From CAVPTL01 sp963729195 (GTDB taxonomy: Bacteria; Actinomycetota; Thermoleophilia; Gaiellales; JAICJC01), in contig CAVSNF010000022.1 in NCBI GenBank assembly GCA_963729195.1, forward strand, positions 124,001 through 188,000: DNA of 64,000 nucleotides. The letters are read 5' to 3'. The notes beneath the pieces are model-generated. The model saw nothing but the letters and a program-made list of their open reading frames with translations, ran no database searches and was not told where the DNA came from. A program made the translations under genes and the position numbers. Positions 9,838 to 19,899 of this stretch are shown in pieces. Numbering within the stretch: position 1 is the stretch's first letter; the number at the start of each line of letters is the position of its first letter.

Positions 9838-10739
9838 CGGCCCTGCCCGAATCGGAGCATGCCACCGCCGGCGGTCGAGCGCGAGTGACCGCGGGAGAAG
9901 CGCTTCTCGACGTAGTGCTGGATCACGTACAGCACCGACGTCAGCACCATGTACCAGAAGCAGGCCACGATCAGCAGGGGAATCTGCTGGAACGTGCGGG
10001 AATAGATGATCTGCACCGTGTACAGCAGCTCGGCGTAGGCGAGCGCGTACACCAGCGAGGTGTTCTTCAACATCGAGATCACCTCGTTGCCGGTCGGCGG
10101 GATGATCACGCGCATCGCCTGGGGCAGCACCACCCTGCGCATCGTCTGGCCCTGGGTCATGCCGATCGACTGGGCGGCCTCGTTCTGGCCCTCGTCCACC
10201 GCCAGGATGCCTCCCCGGACGATCTCGGCCATGTAGGCGCCCTCGTTCAGGCCGAGGCCCAGCAGGGCCGCCGCGAGGATCGGGATCAGGGTGTTGGCAG
10301 ACCCGCTGACCAAGAAGCCCACGCCCGGGATCGACACACCGATCTCGGGATAGACCGCGCCGATGTACCCCCAGAACAGCAGCTGGACGAGCAGCGGCGT
10401 CGCCCGGAAGAACCAGATGTAGAGCCAGGCCGCGCCGGACACGATCGGGTTGGGCGAGAGCCGCATGACCGCCAGCAGCACCCCCAGCACGATGCCGATC
10501 ACCATCGCCAGCACGGTCAGTTCGATGGTCACCCGCACGCCGTGCAGGATCGTGCCGTTGAACAGGTACTGCCGCACGACATCCCATTCGAAGCGCGGGT
10601 TTACCACCGCGCTGTAGACCATCCGGGCGGCGACCAGCACAACCAGCACCGCCGCGATCCAGCGACCCGGATGTCTCGCCGGGATCGCCTGGATCACGTC
10701 AGCGCTGGGCTCACTCGCTTCGGACGGAAGCGTGCTCAT
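9834..10739 (-). CDS. Polar amino-acid ABC transporter permease
   Basis: A 301-residue inner-membrane permease of the HisMQ class with about six membrane spans. The coupling-loop EAA motif reads NEAAQSIGMTQGQTMRRVVLPQA. TLEL-type TIELTVLAMVIG and FRATPLLVQL are standard landmarks of the family. A single permease gene is present, so it probably works as a homodimer. The stop overlaps the ATPase start; the binding-protein gene ends 18 bases upstream. Confidence 0.92.
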   Translation of the reverse strand: MSTLPSEASEPSADVIQAIPARHPGRWIAAVLVVLVAARMVYSAVVNPRFEWDVVRQYLFNGTILHGVRVTIELTVLAMVIGIVLGVLLAVMRLSPNPIVSGAAWLYIWFFRATPLLVQLLFWGYIGAVYPEIGVSIPGVGFLVSGSANTLIPILAAALLGLGLNEGAYMAEIVRGGILAVDEGQNEAAQSIGMTQGQTMRRVVLPQAMRVIIPPTGNEVISMLKNTSLVYALAYAELLYTVQIIYSRTFQQIPLLIVACFWYMVLTSVLYVIQHYVEKRFSRGHSRSTAGGGMLRFGQGR

Positions 10740-10757
10740 GGGGTTGCCTCGGTCGTG

Positions 10758-11681
10758 CTAGTCGACCGCCCCATTGATAACCGGCTCGGTGATCGCGCCT
10801 GCCTCGACGCCCCACTTCTTGAGGATCTGCTGGTAGGTGCCGTCGGCCATCATCTTCACCAACGCCGCCTGAGTGGCCTTCAACAGCTCCATCTGATCCT
10901 TGGGGAAGGCGATGCCGTAGGGAACCACCGAGTACGGCGTACCGCTGAGCTTCAGCTGCCCGTTGGACTGCTGGACGATGTACACCGCAACCGGGGAGTC
11001 GGCCATGCCGATGTCGGCCCGGCCGGAGGTGATCGCCAGGTTGGCACCGTTCTGGTCAGGGAATGCCTGGATGTCGATCGCAGGCTTGCCCTCGTTGGTG
11101 CACTTCTTGGTCTGCGCGGTGAGATCGGCCTGCTGGGTCGTGCCCTTCTCGACCGCCACCTTGCGACCACACAGGGCCTCGAGCCCACCGTTGATCGGCG
11201 CAGCGTTCGGTCCGATGTAGAACGACGTGCCGGCCTTGAAGTAGGTCACGAAGTTGACCTGCGCCTCGCGCTCCTTGTTGTCGGAGAAGGCCGACATGCC
11301 CACGTCGTACTTGCCCGAGTTGATGCCCGCCAGGATGCCGTCGAAGCCGGCGTTTTGGAAGTTCCAGTCGAGCCCCTGCAGCTTGCCGATGGCGTGGCCG
11401 AGATCGATGTCCATGCCGATGATGGTGGTGTTGTCGGTGTCGAAGTACTCGACCGGCGGGTAGCTGGCGTCGGTCGCAACCGTCAGCGATCCGCCGTTCT
11501 GAAGATCGGCCGGCAGCATCGCCACGACGGCGGGATCGGCGCCGGTGGCAGCCGTGCTGCTGCTCGCCGGGGAGCAGACGACGATGAATCTGATGAGCTC
11601 GAGCCGCAACCGGCCGCAACGACCAGCGCGAGCGCGAGTGCCGCGACAATCGCGGCGGGACACAAGGGAATGACGTCGCAA
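10758..11681 (-). CDS. Amino-acid ABC transporter substrate-binding lipoprotein
   Basis: Periplasmic-type binding protein of the SBP_bac_3 class (LTVATDASYPPVEYFD, GMDIDLGHAIGKLQG, WNFQNAGFDGILAGI, YDVGMSAFSDNKERE). The start is best read as TTG 11681, with GGAGG 6 bases upstream. Removing one base from the CCC near 11656 then gives a clean lipoprotein signal, MRRHSLVSAAIVAAL then ALALVVAAGCG, with lipobox Cys in VAAGC. A second indel near 11575 restores the main frame inside the Ser/Ala linker. So two compensating indels hide the N-terminus. Ligand unknown, but a polar amino acid is expected. Confidence 0.87.
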   Translation of the reverse strand: MRRHSLVSRRDCRGTRARAGRCGRLRLELIRFIVVCSPASSSTAATGADPAVVAMLPADLQNGGSLTVATDASYPPVEYFDTDNTTIIGMDIDLGHAIGKLQGLDWNFQNAGFDGILAGINSGKYDVGMSAFSDNKEREAQVNFVTYFKAGTSFYIGPNAAPINGGLEALCGRKVAVEKGTTQQADLTAQTKKCTNEGKPAIDIQAFPDQNGANLAITSGRADIGMADSPVAVYIVQQSNGQLKLSGTPYSVVPYGIAFPKDQMELLKATQAALVKMMADGTYQQILKKWGVEAGAITEPVINGAVD

Positions 11682-11773
11682 AACAAGCCTCCAGGTGGAA
11701 CATCGGTGACCGCCGATGCTACCACCGCGCTTGAATCCGGCCTAATCGCAAGCGACAGGCGTCACACGGCGCA

Positions 11774-11846
11774 TGCCCTCGGCAGGATTCGAACCTGCGA
11801 CGCCGGCCTTAGGAGAGCCGCGCTCTATCCCCTGAGCTACGAGGGC
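11774..11846 (-). tRNA. tRNA-Arg, anticodon CCT
   Basis: 73 nt on the minus strand. The acceptor stem GCCCTCG pairs with CGAGGGC, with discriminator A. The D arm contains AGCTCAGGGGATAGAGC. The anticodon stem CGGCT/GGCCG holds the loop CTCCTAA, giving anticodon CCT (reads AGG). The T arm has GGTTCGAATCC. CCA is not encoded. It lies alone between the binding protein and the glycosidase. Confidence 0.96.
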
Positions 11847-11919
11847 CCGCACCCATCCTAACCGCCGTCTCCCCCAACAGGGCGATGCGGAGCCGGTGGT
11901 GTTCGGCGATCACGGGGAG

Positions 11920-13846
11920 GTGCGGCGAACGCTCCGAGCCGCCGCACTCCCGGAGGGTCACATCATTCACGTCCATCGGCAGATCGCCGCCGCAGCCATC
12001 GTGCTCGCGCTGGCCGCCGCCTGCCCGGCAGCCGTCTCGCCGGCGCTGGCAGCCGAGGCCACCGTCACCGCCGTGACGCAGGTGAGCGCCTCGCTGAGCC
12101 TGGACGGCCGAGCCCGGAGCGAGCGGGTACGTGATCACCTGGGACGGCGGCACCGCGACCACCAGCGACCCGGCGTTCACCGACATGACCGTGCCGTGCG
12201 CCACCACCCGCAGCTACTCGATCCAGGCGGTGGACGCCACGGGCACCGCGATCGGGGAGAGCGCCACCGCCGTCGCGACCACCACCGCCTGCCCGCCGCC
12301 GGTGCAGCTCGGCGGCCACGAGGTGTTCATGTTCTATTACCCGTGGTACGGCACACCCGACCTGGACGGGTCGTGGGCCGGCTGGCAGATCCAGCCGAAC
12401 TACGACCCCGCGCAGAGCAATATCGCCTCCGACTTCTGGCCGCTGGGCGGCCCCTACTCACTGTCTGCCGCCGGGCACGTTCGACCGCCAGTTCGCACAG
12501 ATCCGCCAGACCGGCGCCAACGTGGTGGTGGAGAGCTGGGACGGCCCCGGCAGCCCGGAGGACCAGCTCACCCCCGCGCTCCTGCAAAGCGCCGCTGCGG
12601 CCGGGTTGAAGGTGGCCTTCCAGCTCGAGCCCTACGCCGGGCGATCGGCCGCCACGCTGGCCGCCGATATCGCCTATCTGAACACGACCTACGGCAGCCT
12701 CGCCCGCCTTCTACCGCACCACCCGACCCGGGCTGAACACCCCGGCGCGCGCCGCCGGCCAGGGGCTCTTTCTGCTCTACAACCCCAACCAGAGCATGTG
12801 GCCGCGCTACTGCGGCGGGTGCGACACCGACGTCACCCCGGCCTCCTGGAGGCCGGCCGTGAACGCCGTGCACGCCTCGCCCGCCGGAGGGATCGTGCTC
12901 GGCACCGGGCAGTACTCGGTCGCCGACCTGCAGGCGGCGCACATGGATGGGGGGTACCTGTACGCCGAGCTGCCCACAGCCGACAACGACCCCTACCAGG
13001 CCGCACGGCAGTGGGAGCTGGCGATGCCTCCCAACGGCTGGGTGATCCCCAGCGTCACTCCGGGGTTTGCCAACGACTGTGCCCAGGCCTCGACCTCGAT
13101 CTCGGTGCCGCGGCAGGACGGGGCCACCTACGACGCCCAGTGGAACGCGATCTGGAACGGGCCGGCGCTCGAGGACATCGCGATCACGAGCTTCAACGAG
13201 TGGCACGAGGGCACGCAGATCGAGCCTGCCGGCTACGGTCAGGCGGCCACCGGCAGCGACGCGGTGTGCGCGCCCGGGGTCGCCCGCTACCAGGACTACG
13301 GCTCGGTCGGCGCGTACGGATACCTGTATCGCACCAACGGCTGGGTGCAGCGGTTCGCAGCCTCGCCGCTGCCCTCGTCGTTCGCGACCCGAACCACGGT
13401 GTCCGATCAAGCTGGGGGCGGTCAACATCGACGACGGGCTCTCCCAGCTCGACACCAGCGACGGCCAGACCACTGCCGGAGTGGCCATGGGCCGCCCTGC
13501 ACGCGCCGCGATGCCGACCGGGAATCCGCGCCGCTACATGTACTTCAGCGTCCAAAACCAGTTCGCCTACGCCCTGGCGAAGAAGAAGACCGTGACGGTC
13601 ACCGTCACGCTGCTGGACACCGGTGGCGGGCCGGTCTCGCTGATGTACGACGGGCAGAAGGATCCGTTCACACGCGCCGCCACCTCCTTCACCCTGGTCG
13701 GCGGGAAGAAGTGGCGCACCCTCAGCTGGAAGATTGCGGACGCTTACCTGGCAAACCGCGAGAACTCCGGCAGCGACCTGCGGCTGTTGACGCCGGGCGA
13801 CCGAGCCACCTGGGTAAGCGCGGTCACAGTGTCGCGCTCCCAATAG
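11920..13846 (+). CDS. Secreted GH99-like glycoside hydrolase
   Basis: About 640 residues after repair. It has a signal peptide (IAAAAIVLALAAACPAAVSP then ALA), a fibronectin-like lead-in (YVITWDGGTATTS), then a GH99-like barrel starting MFYYPWYGTP and holding the hallmark ITSFNEWHEGTQIEPA with the acidic catalytic region. The tail (VTVTVTLLDTGGGPVSLMYDG) looks like a beta-sandwich. GH99 enzymes cleave alpha-mannosides internally; the substrate here is unknown. Frames jump near 12110, 12470, 12705 and 13405. The start is unresolved: GTG 11920 is in frame, but an ATT at 11965 lies 7 bases after GGAGGG and would give an ideal signal peptide. Confidence 0.75.
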
Positions 13847-13945
13847 ATATCCACCTGCTTTCAAAAGAGGAAACGGCGGCCGCCCGTCAAACTTCGAACG
13901 GACACGGTTCAGCATGCGACCGCCTATGGTGGGAGGGATCGCAGA

Positions 13946-14173
13946 ATGTCCAGCTCAATGTGGTATGTCCAGCTCCGCTTCAGCACGTATCAGCGCGGCC
14001 GATGGGTGACACTGGCCTGCGACTTGCGTCCCGAGAATGCGCGGCGAGAGGCCGCGGCGCTCTACCGAGGGGCACGCACGGATGCGGGTGAGTACCCGAT
14101 CGGGGTGCGCGTGGTCACCGGCGAGCGGCTGGCACGGGCGGAGCGATCGGTCGAACTCGCGCTGACCGCCTAG
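13946..14173 (+). CDS. Small hypothetical protein
   Basis: A 75-residue soluble protein starting MSSSMWYVQLRFSTYQRGRW, rich in Arg and Ala, with no membrane segment or metal motif. GGGAGGG sits 9 bases before the ATG, which makes the start believable. The stop TAG (14171-14173) lies 12 bases from the end of the convergent RNase D gene. Family not recognised; the beta-strand-like opening followed by a helical R/A stretch could be a small regulatory fold. Confidence 0.6.
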   Translation: MSSSMWYVQLRFSTYQRGRWVTLACDLRPENARREAAALYRGARTDAGEYPIGVRVVTGERLARAERSVELALTA

Positions 14174-14185
14174 ACGAACCTACTC

Positions 14186-15365
14186 TCAGGGGGCGACCGG
14201 CGACTCCGCGACATGGGGAGGGCCGGGCAGCACCCGCAACGACACCTCGCCGCGCAGCAGCGCCAGCAGATGGTCGCCGGCAAGCTCTCGCCGCCATCCT
14301 CTCAGCAGCGGCTGGGAGTCGGCGTCGCCCAGCGCCTGCGTGGGCAATCAACGCCTCCACGTCAGCGCGAGTCGCGACCAGCTCCGATGCGATCCCGGCC
14401 TCGCCGCAGCGCGCCTGCAGCACCGACGAGGCCAGCGGCAGCACCGAGCGCACCCGCCGGCGCAGGTCGCCGGTGAGCTCGGTCTCGGTCGGGGGCGGCG
14501 GGTCGCCCGCATCCTCGATCGCCGCCAGCAACCCGTCCATGCGCACTCCCCGGCGCAGATTCAAGCCTCGCACTCCCTCGGCCTGCGCGGGCGTCTTGGG
14601 CCGGCGCCGGGCCAGCTCCACCAGCGTCGCATCCTTCACCAGCCAGGCGGCGGGCATGTTGCGCTCGCGTGCCTCGCGCTCACGCCAGGCGGCCATCGAA
14701 ACCAGCACGCCCAGCTGCTGGCCGCGCAGCTTGCCTCGACCCGCAACCCGGCGCCAGGCCGTGTCGGGGTTCTGCACCAGCGCCGCCTGCGGGCCGAATC
14801 GCTGGTCGAGCTCCTCCGCCAGCCAGGCCGCTCGGCCGAGCTCGTCCAGCCGCGCGTTGAGGGCGTCAGCGGCCGCCAGCAGGTACTTGACGTCGTCGGC
14901 TGCGTACTCGACCTGAGTCTCGGTCAGCGGGCGCTTCTGCCAGTCGGTGAACCCCTCGTCGTGCTGCAGCTTGACTCCGACCGACGCGTCCAACAGCCGC
15001 TCCAGCGACAGTGAGCCGCCGTACCCGGCGAATCCGCCCGCCAGCTGAGTGTCGTAGATGGCGGCCGGGCGCGACTCGAAATGCAGCACGAAGGCCGCCA
15101 GATCGCCGGAGGCGGCGTGCATCACCTTCGTCACCGCCGCGTCCGCCATCAGCTCGGCGATCGGCTCCAGCGGGCCGCCCTGGAGCGGGTCGACAACCGC
15201 CAGCCGGCCGGCGGTCGCGATCTGGATCAGGCACAGCGCCGGGGCATAGGTACGCTCCCACACGAACTCGGTGTCGACGGCGCAGCGCCCCTCACCCCGG
15301 GCTTGCTCCACCAACGACGCTACCTGCTGTGGATCGGTGATCCTCTCAATCTCCGAGAGCGCCAT
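14186..15365 (-). CDS. rnd: Ribonuclease D, 3'-5' exoribonuclease
   Basis: About 393 residues. The DEDD exonuclease core is complete: VDTEFVWERTY (exo I), HAASGDLAAF (exo II) and VEYAADDVKYLL (exo III, Tyr-type). An HRDC domain follows (about residues 210-290, WREREARERNMPAAWLVKDATL). RNase D trims the 3' ends of tRNA and other small RNAs. One indel near 14330 shifts the frame; the repaired tail ends SLRVLPGPPHVAESPVAP at the TGA at 14186. The ATG at 15365 lies 8 bases after a TACAGT box, so the transcript may be almost leaderless. Confidence 0.88.
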
Positions 15366-15473
15366 TGGCGATGACTGTAGCGCGTGCCTCAAGCCGCCGA
15401 TGACTCAAGGGTGACCAGGCGCCACTCGCCGGACGTGCGCGCGTCCGTTCACCGATCTACCATGGAGGAACAG

Positions 15474-15941
15474 ATGGACACCTGGGTGATCTGGGTCATC
15501 ATCGCCGTGGCGCTGCTGATCGTGGAGGCTACGACCACCGCTTTCGTGGCCGTCTATTTCGGTATCGCAGCCCTCGTCGCTGCCCTGGTCGGCGTGGTGG
15601 GCGGCCCGCCGGCGCTTCAGATCGCCGCCTTCGCAGTGGCGGCGGTGGCGGGTCTGTGGCTCACCCGGCCCGCGCTCAAACGCGCTGCCTCGTCCGGTCC
15701 GCAGCTTCGCACCGGCGTGGAGGCGATGCGCGGACGCAAAGGCGTCGTGACCAAGGCCATCGCCGAGCTCGAACCGGGGCAAGTGCGAGTGGACGGCGAC
15801 ATCTGGAGCGCCAAGAGCTTCTTCGACGGCGAGACCATGTCGGTCGGAACCAAGGTGGAAGTGGTCGAGATCAAGGGAGTCACCGCGCTGGTGTTGCCGG
15901 TGCACGGCTCAGACGAGCAAATCGAAGGAGCATCACAATGA
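15474..15941 (+). CDS. NfeD-like membrane protein
   Basis: A 155-residue short NfeD protein. Two or three N-terminal membrane spans (VIWVIIAVALLIVEATTTAF; ALVAALVGVVGG; IAAFAVAAVAGLWL) are followed by a soluble OB-fold domain (about residues 80-145, GRKGVVTKAIAELEPGQVRV). NfeD proteins pair with band-7/SPFH proteins in membrane microdomains, and the next gene is exactly that, joined by ATGA. GGAGG is 5 bases before ATG 15474. Confidence 0.85.
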   Translation: MDTWVIWVIIAVALLIVEATTTAFVAVYFGIAALVAALVGVVGGPPALQIAAFAVAAVAGLWLTRPALKRAASSGPQLRTGVEAMRGRKGVVTKAIAELEPGQVRVDGDIWSAKSFFDGETMSVGTKVEVVEIKGVTALVLPVHGSDEQIEGASQ

Positions 15942-16949
15942 TTATCACCATCCTGGTCGGCCGCGGTGGCCCTGCTTGTCCTGATCGGCATCGCCTCGTC
16001 GGTGAAGGTCGTGCGGCAGAGCTACGTCGGCATCGTCGAGCGGCTGGGCCGGTATCAGCGGACGCTGCAGCCGGGCGTGCACATCCTGGTGCCGTTCCTC
16101 GACCGCCAGCGGATGGTGGTGGACATGAAGGAGACGGTGCAGCCCTTCCCGCCGACTCCGGTGATCACCCAGGACAACGTCACCATCGGCGTCGACACGA
16201 TCGTCTACTACCAGGTCACCGACCCCACCGCCGCGGTCTACGGCGTGGCCAACATGCTGCTGGCGATGGAGCAGCTGACCATCACCACCCTGCGCAACGT
16301 GGTCGGCGCGATGACCCTCGAGGGCTGCCTCACCAGCCGCGATCAGATCAACACCCAGCTGCGAACGGTGCTCGACGAGGCCACCGAGAAGTGGGGCGTG
16401 CGGGTCACCCGAGTCGAACTCAAGTCGATCGACCCGCCGCGCTCGATCCAAGAGGCGATGGAGCAGCAGATGCGAGCCGACCGGGCCAAGCGCGCCACCG
16501 TGCTGCAGGCCGAGGGTGAGAAGCAGTCGGCGATCCTCCGCGCCGAGGGGCTTCAGCAGGCGGCCATCCTCAACGCCCAGGGCGAGCAGCAGGCAAACGT
16601 GCTGCGGGCCGAGGGCGACCGCCAGGCACGGGCGCTGCGAGCGCAGGGCGAGGCCGAGGCGCTGCGGCAGATCTTCGAGATGATCACCACCTCGGGCGCC
16701 GACCCCGCCAACGTGCTGGGCTACAAGTACCTGGAGGCGCTGCCGGCGGTGGCCGCCGGCGAGGCCAACAAGCTGATGCTGGTGCCCGCGGGCGCATCCG
16801 ACGCGATGGCGGCAGTGGCCGGACTGGGCGCGGCGTTTGCCACAGGGGCAGCCACACCGCCCCCGCCAACGGCGCCTAAACCCGCTCCGCCACGCCCACG
16901 GCAGACGCCTCCGGATCAGGTCACACCGCCCGAAGACCCGACCGCGTGA
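15938..16949 (+). CDS. SPFH/band-7 protein, slipin or QmcA-like
   Basis: About 337 residues. One N-terminal membrane segment is followed by the band-7 core (SYVGIVERLGRYQRTLQPGVHILVPF..., VTIGVDTIVYYQVTDP), then a long Ala/Glu/Gln-rich coiled coil with repeated AEGEKQ/AEGLQQ/AQGEQQ units and a Pro-rich tail. Such proteins form oligomeric membrane scaffolds. One extra G near 15958 breaks the frame between MIITILV and AAVALLVL. The start overlaps the nfeD stop. Confidence 0.88.
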
Positions 16950-16999
16950 ACTGACCCCCGAGCCGCCAACCGGTGGGGGGCTGTACAATCCGCCCGCCT

Positions 17000-17727
17000 G
17001 TGACTGTGATTCCTCGTCGACCCCGCCTTTGGGCCGCCGCAGCGGCGCTCGCGCTACTCATACTCTTGGTCGCGGCCGTGCCCGCATGGGCAAACACCGC
17101 CACGCCCAACGCCCCCGAGAGCCCCAACGCGGAGTCGATCTCAAGCCTCTACTTCGGAGTGCTGGGGGTCTGCCTGACGATCTTCGTGCTCGTCGGTGGC
17201 TGGCTCCTGTACACCGCCGTGCGCTTCCGCGAGCGCCGCGGAGACACCCACGAGCCACCCCAGACGCACGGCTCGACGCGGCTGGAGATCGGATGGACGA
17301 TCGTGCCCGCGCTGATCGTGATCGGGATCCTGGTGTTCACGCTGATCAAGATCCCCAGCGCCGAGAAGATCTCGTCCAACGCGATGAACGTGAACGTGGT
17401 CGCCCAGCAGTACTCGTTCACCTACACCTACCCGTCCGGCAAGACCGCTCCGGGAGGGATCCTGGTGCTGCCGGTGGGGCGAGCCGGTGAAGCTGTCGAT
17501 CACTTCCAAAGACGTCGACCACGACTGGTGGGTGCCGTCGCTGGCGCCGAAGATCGATGCACTGCCCGGCCGCACCAACTATGTTGGGTTCACGCCGGAC
17601 GAGGTGGGCGAACTTTGAAGGTGCATGTGCCGAGTTCTGCGGGATCGGGCACGCCGGCATGCTGATCAAGGTCAACGTCGTTTCGCAGGCGACGTGGGAC
17701 TCGCAATACAAGGACAAGCTGACCTGA
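17000..17727 (+). CDS. ctaC: Cytochrome c oxidase subunit II, first cluster
   Basis: About 240 residues with a signal/anchor (LWAAAAALALLILLVAAVPA), a second membrane span (LGVCLTIFVLVGGWLLY) and the periplasmic CuA cupredoxin domain. The CuA ligands are seen in CAEFCGIGHAGM (Cys, Glu, Cys, His, Met). Two extra Gs, near 17484 and 17605, shift the frame; both are needed to reach the CuA site. GTG 17000 gives the best signal start. TGATG joins it to ctaD. There is no heme c domain here, unlike the second cluster. Confidence 0.87.
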
Positions 17728-19380
17728 TGATCGCAGACGCGCCTCCCACACCTCAGGTCGCCGACCCCGCCCGAGACCGACAACGGCCTGATCTCGTGGC
17801 TGACGACGGTCGACCACAAGCGGATCGGGATTCTCTACCTGATCACGACATTCGTGTTCTTCCTGATCGGCGGCATCCTGGCGCTGGTGATCCGGCTGCA
17901 GCTGGAGCACACCAACAACACCCTGATTTCGGCAGAGGCCTACAACCAGGTCATGACGATGCACGGCACCACCATGATCTTCCTGTTCGTGGTGCCGGTG
18001 ATGGCCGGCTTCGGCAACTACCTGGTGCCGCTTCAGATCGGCGCCCGGGACATGGCATTCCCCCGGCTCAACGCACTCTCGTTCTGGCTGCTGCTGTTCG
18101 GCGCGCTGGTGCTGTACACCGGGTTTGTGTGGGGCGGCGGGCCGGCCGACTCGGGCTGGACGAGCTACCCGCCGCTGTCGGTGCTCTCTCCCGGCCATGG
18201 CCAGGACCTGTGGATCGTCGGCCTGCACGTGATCGGCATCTCGTCGCTGATCGGAGCGATCAACTTCCTGTGCACGATCCACAACATGCGCGCGCCGGGC
18301 ATGCGGCTGTCGCGGATGCCGCTGTTTACCTGGACGATCGAGATCTACTCGATCATGATCGTGGTGGCGGGACCGGTGCTGGCGGGGGCGCTGACGATGC
18401 TCCTGCTCGACCGAAACTACGGCACCGACTTCTATAACCCCGCCCACGCCGGCAACGTGCTGCTGTACCAGCATCTGTTCTGGTTCTATTCCCACCCGGT
18501 GGTGTACGTGATGGCGCTGCCCGGGTTCGGCATGATCTCGGAGATTCTGCCGGTGTTCTCGCGCAAGCCGCTGTTCGGCTACCGGGCGCTGGTGTACTCG
18601 ACCGCGGCCATCGCCTTCCTCGGGTTCCTGGTGTGGGGCCACCACATGTTCGCGGTCGGCTTCTCCGAGCCGCTGCAGATCTGGTTCATGTTCGCGTCGC
18701 TGCTGATCGCGATCCCCACCGGTGTCAAGATCTTCAACTGGATCGGCACCATGTGGATGGGCAGGTTGCGGTTCGAGCCGCCGATGCTGTTCGCGGTCGG
18801 GTTCATCGGGCTGTTCATCATCGGCGGCCTCTCCGGGATCCTGCTGGCCGTGTACCCGATCAATCAGTACACCACCGACACGTACTTCATCGTCGCCCAC
18901 TTCCACTACGTGCTGGGGACGGTGCCGGTGTTCGCGGTGATCGGTGGCGTGCACTTCTGGTTCCCCAAGTTCACCGGCCGGATGCTCGACCGTAAGCTCG
19001 CGGTGCGCAGCTTCTGGGTGCTGTTCATCGCGTTCAACATGACCTTCTTCCCGATGCACGCAGCCGGGCTTTCGGGTATGCGGCGACGGATCGTGACCTA
19101 CGACGACCACGGCTGGCAGATCTACAACCAGATCTCGACCGCCGGGGCGCTGCTGCTGGCGGTGGGTGTGATGATGGTGTTGTGGAACTGCGTCACCTCG
19201 CTGCGCTACGGACGCATCGCCCCCAACGATCCGTGGGGCGGAAACAGCCTCGAGTGGTACACCACCTCCCCGCCACCGGCCCACAACTTCGACGACCTGC
19301 CCCCGATCCGCAGCGAGCGCCCGCTGTATGACCTGCGCCAGGCGCAGGCAGCGGGAGCGACGATAGAATCGAGCACCTGA
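17727..19380 (+). CDS. ctaD: Cytochrome c oxidase subunit I, first cluster
   Basis: About 550 residues with 12 membrane spans, the catalytic subunit that reduces oxygen. MTMHGTTMIF has a low-spin heme His. WFYSHPVVYVMALPGFG has the CuB His and the cross-linked Tyr. WGHHMF gives two more CuB His, and AHFHYVLG the heme a3 and heme a His. One extra base near 17770 shifts the frame in the hydrophilic N-terminus (TPPETDNGLISWLTTVDHKRIG follows). The C-terminus SPPPAHNFDDLP is the usual end. Confidence 0.93.
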
Positions 19381-19496
19381 TGCTGGACAAGCCCACCGCC
19401 AACAAGAACATCCGCCTGGCCCTGTGGTTGGCCCTGGCATCGCTTCTGATCTTCGCCGCCACATTCGTGGTGGGCGAGATCACGATCCACTCCTAA
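19380..19496 (+). CDS. Tiny single-span membrane protein of the oxidase cluster
   Basis: A 38-residue protein, MLDKPTANKNIRLALWLALA followed by SLLIFAATFVVGEITIHS. It has a Lys/Arg-rich cytoplasmic start and one membrane helix. TGATG joins it to ctaD and 4 bases separate its stop from the next gene, so it is almost surely co-translated. It probably serves as a small accessory or assembly subunit of the oxidase. No family is recognised. Confidence 0.7.
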   Translation: MLDKPTANKNIRLALWLALASLLIFAATFVVGEITIHS

Positions 19497-19500
19497 CCGC

Positions 19501-19720
19501 ATGGCTGACCACGACGACGACAACCCGTTTCACCTGCCGGCGCCGTCGGCACTGCCGATCGTGGTCGGATTTCGGCGTGGCCCTGCTGCTGTTCGGGTTT
19601 GTCCCCGACGCCCGCATCTGGCGCCTGACGCTGGTGTCGATCGGGGCCACGATCACGCTCGCCGGCATCCTGCTGTGGGTGCGCGACGCCATGCAGGAAT
19701 ACCGCAACCTGCCTGACTAG
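19501..19720 (+). CDS. Small oxidase subunit, subunit IV-like
   Basis: About 72 residues: an acidic start (MADHDDDNPFHLPAPSALP), then two membrane helices (IVVGFGVALLLFGFV; LVSIGATITLAGILLWV) and the tail DAMQEYRNLPD. This two-helix layout after an Asp/Pro-rich start is like actinobacterial oxidase subunit IV. One extra base near 19569 breaks the frame. It ends the first oxidase operon, 3 bases before palindrome copy 2. Confidence 0.65.
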
Positions 19721-19723
19721 GCC

Positions 19724-19754
19724 GTGAATAACGGTGCCTGGCACCGTTATTCAC
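19724..19754. repeat. 31-bp perfect palindromic repeat, copy 2
   Basis: Identical to copy 1, including the central T. It lies 3 bases after the stop of the last gene of oxidase cluster 1, in the gap between two convergent operons. Confidence 0.95.
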
Positions 19755-19783
19755 CGGTTCGCAACCCGACTAACTACACGCGA

Positions 19784-19899
19784 TAGCTCGGCCGGCGAGC
19801 GAAAACCGAGCCTGGCGAGGACGCAGGTTGAGCACGTGCTCTGCACTTGCCCAACCGAGGACAAAGCCAGGCGAGGGTTTGCAGCCGCCCGCCGAGCTA
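19784..19899. repeat. 116-base imperfect hairpin between convergent oxidase operons
   Basis: The outer arms TAGCTCGGC and GCCGAGCTA (9 bp, perfect) are followed inward by matched CGGC, AAACC and GCCTGGC blocks broken by small bulges. The apex is AGCACGTGCT, preceded by GGTTG, so TTGAGCA occurs again. The right foot contains the stop codon of ctaE (cta 19897-19899). It may act as a bidirectional terminator, but there is no T-run. Confidence 0.6.

Noticed and set aside
11703..11721. A hexaloop hairpin (CATCGG-CGGTCA-CCGATG) before the binding-protein gene as a second ANTAR site
   Set aside because: The loop lacks A at position 1 and G at position 4, there is no partner hairpin, and no terminator follows.
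9885..11861. A 658-codon plus-strand frame over the ABC importer genes
   Set aside because: Antisense to permease and binding protein with clear motifs. Its composition (Arg/His/Asp/Gly-rich, no motif) marks it as a shadow.
17590..19464. A 624-codon open frame on the minus strand across ctaC/ctaD
   Set aside because: It is antisense to subunit I, whose heme and copper ligands are all intact. The predicted protein is His/Arg/Gln-rich noise typical of a GC-rich shadow frame.
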